Origin: Gonium pectorale | Lineage: Eukaryota > Chlorophyta > Chlorophyceae > Chlamydomonadales > Volvocaceae | Direction of reading: 5' to 3' | Length of the DNA stretch: 10,121 nucleotides | Assembly: GCA_001584585.1 (NCBI GenBank) | Contig: LSYV01000032.1 | Location: 121,604-131,724 of the forward strand | Shown: positions 7,684 to 10,121 of the stretch, in pieces | How positions within the stretch are numbered: position 1 is the first letter of the stretch | How the letters are laid out: every line of letters starts with the position of its first letter | Translations under genes and position numbers: made by a program | The notes under the pieces: generated by a model | The model's database searches: none | Told to the model about the DNA's origin: nothing | What the model saw: only the letters and a program-made list of their open reading frames with translations

Positions 7684-8259
7684 ATGGAGAGTTCGGCGAA
7701 CCATGGCAACATCGCAGCAGCACTGGTAGAGGGTGTACTGGGCTGGAAGCCGTGGGCCGCAGACGCACGTGCGAGTGCTACCAGAGCAGCCGCGGAATAG
7801 GCATGACAGGTGGCGCACAGGGAGCATATGCAGAAAGCACAGATAGAGCTGCACCTCTGCATCAAAGCAGCGGAGAGCATAGCCACGGGAACTCACACTG
7901 GGAGGCCGCACTGGGAGGGCCGCACTGAGACACACTGTGAACACTACCCATCACAGCTTGACGCTGTCAAGCAGGAATTCGAGCAGAAATTGATCACTTT
8001 ATCCCTTCAACTGCAACAGCAGCAGCAGCAAACCAACTGCTTCCTGCACAATGAGCTCAAACACTTTGCTTAGCAACTGCGGGCGGAAAATCAACAGCTG
8101 CGGACTGCGAACGGCGAGTTACGGGAGGAAATCCGTGCCATGAGGGAGGTCATGGACTTGGCAGCGTGGCCCACCTCACTTCCATCCATCCCGCCCTCCC
8201 TCTCTAACAGCATTTCGTCCATGCTCCCCCCCCGGCTTTGGCGGACGTGTAACCTGTAA
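7684..8259 (+). pseudogene. Broken coiled-coil protein reading frame with three internal stops
   Basis: One frame, from ATG 7684 to TAA 8257-8259 (191 codons), reads like protein throughout but is stopped by TAG 7798, TGA 7804 and TAG 8071. Before the stops comes NIAAALVEGVLGWKPWAADA. After them comes HREHMQKAQIELHLCIKAAE, then QLDAVKQEFEQKLITLSLQL with a short Gln run (8014-8031). Past TAG 8071 follows QLRAENQQLRTANGELREEI, then a Pro/Ser-rich tail. The Leu/Ile/Met spacing fits a coiled coil on both sides of the last stop, so the frame was probably once continuous. A 13-14-base near-tandem repeat (cactgggagg...) at 7896-7922 adds a few residues. There is no basic region to call it a bZIP. 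It may be an ORF of a mobile element or a decayed member of an algal gene family; the function is unknown. Confidence 0.5.
8248..8259 (+). promoter_or_regulatory. Two TGTAA motifs, possible polyadenylation signals
   Basis: TGTAA at 8248-8252 and again at 8255-8259 match the volvocine nuclear polyadenylation signal. The second contains the TAA that closes the coiled-coil frame. Signals usually lie downstream of the stop, so this placement is unusual. Either the true stop was one of the earlier ones or the motifs are chance. Confidence 0.25.
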
Positions 8260-8857
8260 TCACCCGTGAAACACGCCTCTGCGCATCGCACCCATCACCG
8301 GCGGGCGGGTGAAGGGGCATCCATCCTGCAGACCAACAAACGCAGCCTGCGCGTCACACAGGCACCACCTGCATGCCACCTGATGGGCGGCAGCAATACT
8401 TCTATATATGGATGTATCGTTATGCCCCGGAGCCCGACGATGCCCGATGGAGCGCCCTTGCCTTGCATGCGGCCCATATCCGCATACCCCGTTTGTTTGT
8501 TTGTGCGCCAAGCGCAGCCCGCCCTATGGTTATGTGCACAGCGCAGGGTCAGTTGTGCGTTGCCAGCCATATCTCACCGTCTGTGCGCATCCACACGCAT
8601 CCCGCCGTACTGATACACGAGATGTGCGTAACGCAGGGGCAGTCAACAGCCGACCCGTCCTATACCGACCCGCCATACGTGTTCGCAGCTTATTCATGCA
8701 CTGCCGCACTGCTGCCACCACGCTGAAGCACCGCGGCGCCTGCTGCCCGCTCACAACTGGCTGGGCACCACGGGCTGTGCGTGGATCCGCATTCAGGAGG
8801 GAGACGGAGGGCGGACAAGCCCCCGAATCGCAGCCCCCTTTCCTGTCGCATGCATCT
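8260..8857. other. Convergent intergenic region between the coiled-coil pseudogene and the ankyrin gene
   Basis: I find no gene here. The minus strand of this stretch should hold the 3' UTR of the ankyrin gene, yet no TTACA (TGTAA on the minus strand) occurs in it. A short (GTTT)n run lies near 8489-8502. Open frames on both strands show no family resemblance, and the long plus-strand frame from 8408 runs antisense across the ankyrin exon, so it is a GC-rich shadow. Confidence 0.5.
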
Positions 8858-10121
8858 TCACGCATCGTCGCAGCGCACCCGCGAGGATGCGACAGCGCAG
8901 GGCACCAGGGCCTGCCACCACCGCAGCCGGCGCCTAGGCGAGACAGAGGGCGCCCCCGCGCTGGCGCCGCCGGCAGCGGCCCCCTCCACGCCGCCGAATG
9001 CTTTGTGCCCCATCCGCTTGCGCTGCGTCGCTATCCAGTGCCGCACCGCCGCACCGCCGTCCCCCTTGCGGCCCCAGCGCACGCGAGCGGCCTTGGCGGC
9101 CGCCCGCCAGTCCACGGGGCAGCCCGCCTCCACCAGCGCCCGCAGCACCAACAGCGGGCAGCCGCCCTTGAGACTCCGGCCGAAGACATCTCCGACCGGG
9201 CCCCAGGGGCAGCCTAGGCGGCGCAGGCAGGCCAGCGTCTGCAGGTCGCCGTTGCGGGCGGCCCGAAAGTAGGGATACCCGTCATCCTGAAGCAGCGCGA
9301 CGGGATGCCGGGCAGCGGCGGCAGGGCGGGAGGCACGGGCGGCAGCAGGCCGGTTGGCAGGACGGCAAGACGGTAACTGGAAGGGCTAGATGTAAGGCAG
9401 GCGCGGAGCGCGTACGGTGGATCGCCGTACCGTGATGCCCGTACAGTGAGTTTGGTATCAGGGTGCGATCACCGAGTGCAGCCACAGCATTGGATGCGAA
9501 CACAGGTGCTTCAAGCACGTGAGCGACGCGGCACGCGTCCCAGGCAAAGTGCGGCAAAACATCAGAGACTCGCGCAGGGCTCGTACGGACGATTCCGTAG
9601 ATGGGCCAGGACACACCCAGGCCGTACGCACCCAGGCCGTACGCGCATACCACAATGCCGTACAACGGCAGCGAAACGCGTTCGCTCTTGGTCAACGCAA
9701 AGCGGGAGCGGCACATGGGTATCGCAACGGCGGGCCGCAACTCATTCCAAAAAAACAAGTAAACAACCTACGCCCCCTCCCCCAAACATTTCCTACACCG
9801 CCCTCACCGGCATGGGGCAGCCCCTCTCCGCCAGCCACTCCAGCGCCTCTGCACTGCCCGCCTCCGCTGCATTGGTGAAAGCCTGCTCGTCCCAGGGGCA
9901 TTCCCGCTCCCGCAGCCAGGCCAGAACCTCCGGCCTGCCCGACCGCGCCGCTCGGGAGAACACCCTCACATGCAGCGTGGCTGCGGCGCCGAAGGCCTCC
10001 ACCGCCCAGGCCACCGCGGCCAGGTGGCCGCCCTCCGCAGCAGCGCATGCCACGTCGAGGGGGCTGACCGGGCAGCCGGCAGCGTGCAGCGTCTGCAGCG
10101 CCGCCAGGTAGTCGTGGGAGG
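8858..10121 (-). CDS. Ankyrin-repeat protein, last two exons; 5' end missing
   Basis: The exons are 10121-9808 (first whole codon at 10119) and 9286-8858 (stop TGA 8860-8858), which gives 246 residues. The donor is ccg|gtgagg and the acceptor is ctgcttcag|gat, both phase 0. The splice is strongly supported because it completes an ankyrin repeat: ERGCPMP joins DDGYPYFRAARNGDL. About six repeats are visible, with A-A-x-G/N-G-x-L and GCPxD-type turns such as WLRERECPWDEQ, AFTNAAEAGSAEALEWL and LRRLGCPW. A basic tail follows (HWIATQRKRMGHK), then an Ala/Gly-rich and Arg-rich end without ankyrin features. Ankyrin repeats bind other proteins; partner and location cannot be read here. An N-terminal F-box, MYND or other domain could lie off the window. 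The final repeats (GRSLKGGCPLLVLRALVEAG) are degenerate. Confidence 0.85.
9287..9807 (-). other. 521-base phase-0 intron of the ankyrin gene, rich in CGTAC motifs
   Basis: The intron runs from the donor GT at 9807-9806 to the acceptor AG at 9288-9287 on the minus strand. It is open in some frames (for example minus 9758-9282), but no ankyrin pattern appears. CGTAC occurs at 9411, 9426, 9440, 9582, 9623, 9638 and 9659, far more than expected in this length. A plus-strand TGTAA at 9391 has no visible gene to serve. Confidence 0.7.
9615..9644 (+). repeat. Two tandem copies of a 15-base unit in the ankyrin intron
   Basis: acccaggccgtacgc occurs twice without a mismatch. Each copy contains CGTAC, so part of the CGTAC enrichment in this intron comes from this duplication. 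Confidence 0.95.

Noticed and set aside
8081..8160. bZIP transcription factor
   Set aside because: The Leu-spaced segment is short and no basic DNA-binding region precedes it, so only a coiled coil can be supported.
8408..9217. Long plus-strand open frame (269 codons)
   Set aside because: It runs through intergenic sequence and then antisense over the ankyrin exon. There is no family pattern, and the ankyrin reading on the other strand is clear.
9282..9758. Minus-strand open frame of 158 codons
   Set aside because: It lies in the ankyrin intron. It shows no ankyrin repeats, while splicing over it joins two halves of a repeat in phase.
9446..10111. Plus-strand open frame of 221 codons
   Set aside because: It is antisense to the ankyrin intron and upstream exon; a GC-rich shadow.
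1..10121. tRNA, rRNA or other structured RNA genes
   Set aside because: No cloverleaf-like segments with T-loop and anticodon features, and no rRNA-like stretches, were noticed on either strand by eye. A covariance-model scan would settle it.

Overview
The window looks like nuclear DNA of a green alga of the Chlamydomonas/Volvox (volvocine) type. Three things point that way. The exons are very GC-rich and split by introns of about 200-800 bases with GTGAGT/GTAAGT-like donors and CAG acceptors. The long first gene is Cys-rich with (Ser)Pro-rich linkers like those of hydroxyproline-rich algal wall and matrix glycoproteins. The ankyrin gene uses the 'GCPWD' repeat style common in these algae. 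The species is an inference, not a reading.

Layout. (1) 1-4406, plus strand: the last eight exons (645 residues plus stop) of a modular, probably secreted Cys/Pro-rich protein, with its 5' end off the window. It is built from a repeated two-exon unit with conserved intron phases. Between the first and second units sits an FG-GAP/VCBS-like calcium-binding repeat of a type best known from bacteria. (2) 4407-4799: AT-richer 3' flank with no gene. (3) about 4800-7435, plus strand: a decayed non-LTR retrotransposon. In order it holds an N-terminal domain that may be related to PCIF1-like methyltransferases, an RNase H domain, a CCHC knuckle and a restriction-like-endonuclease-type C-terminus. I find no reverse transcriptase core. 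The endonuclease region is interrupted by a 171-base insertion flanked by a perfect 14-base direct repeat. (4) 7684-8259, plus strand: a broken coiled-coil reading frame with three internal stops, each explicable by a C-to-T change. (5) 8260-8857: convergent intergenic space. (6) 10121-8858, minus strand: the last two exons (246 residues) of an ankyrin-repeat protein, with its 5' end off the window.

The host genes at either end are unrelated in function as far as can be seen. The middle 3.5 kb is transposon-derived or decayed sequence lying between the 3' ends of two convergent genes. All exon boundaries come from splice consensus, phase agreement and repeat continuity. No transcript evidence was available.
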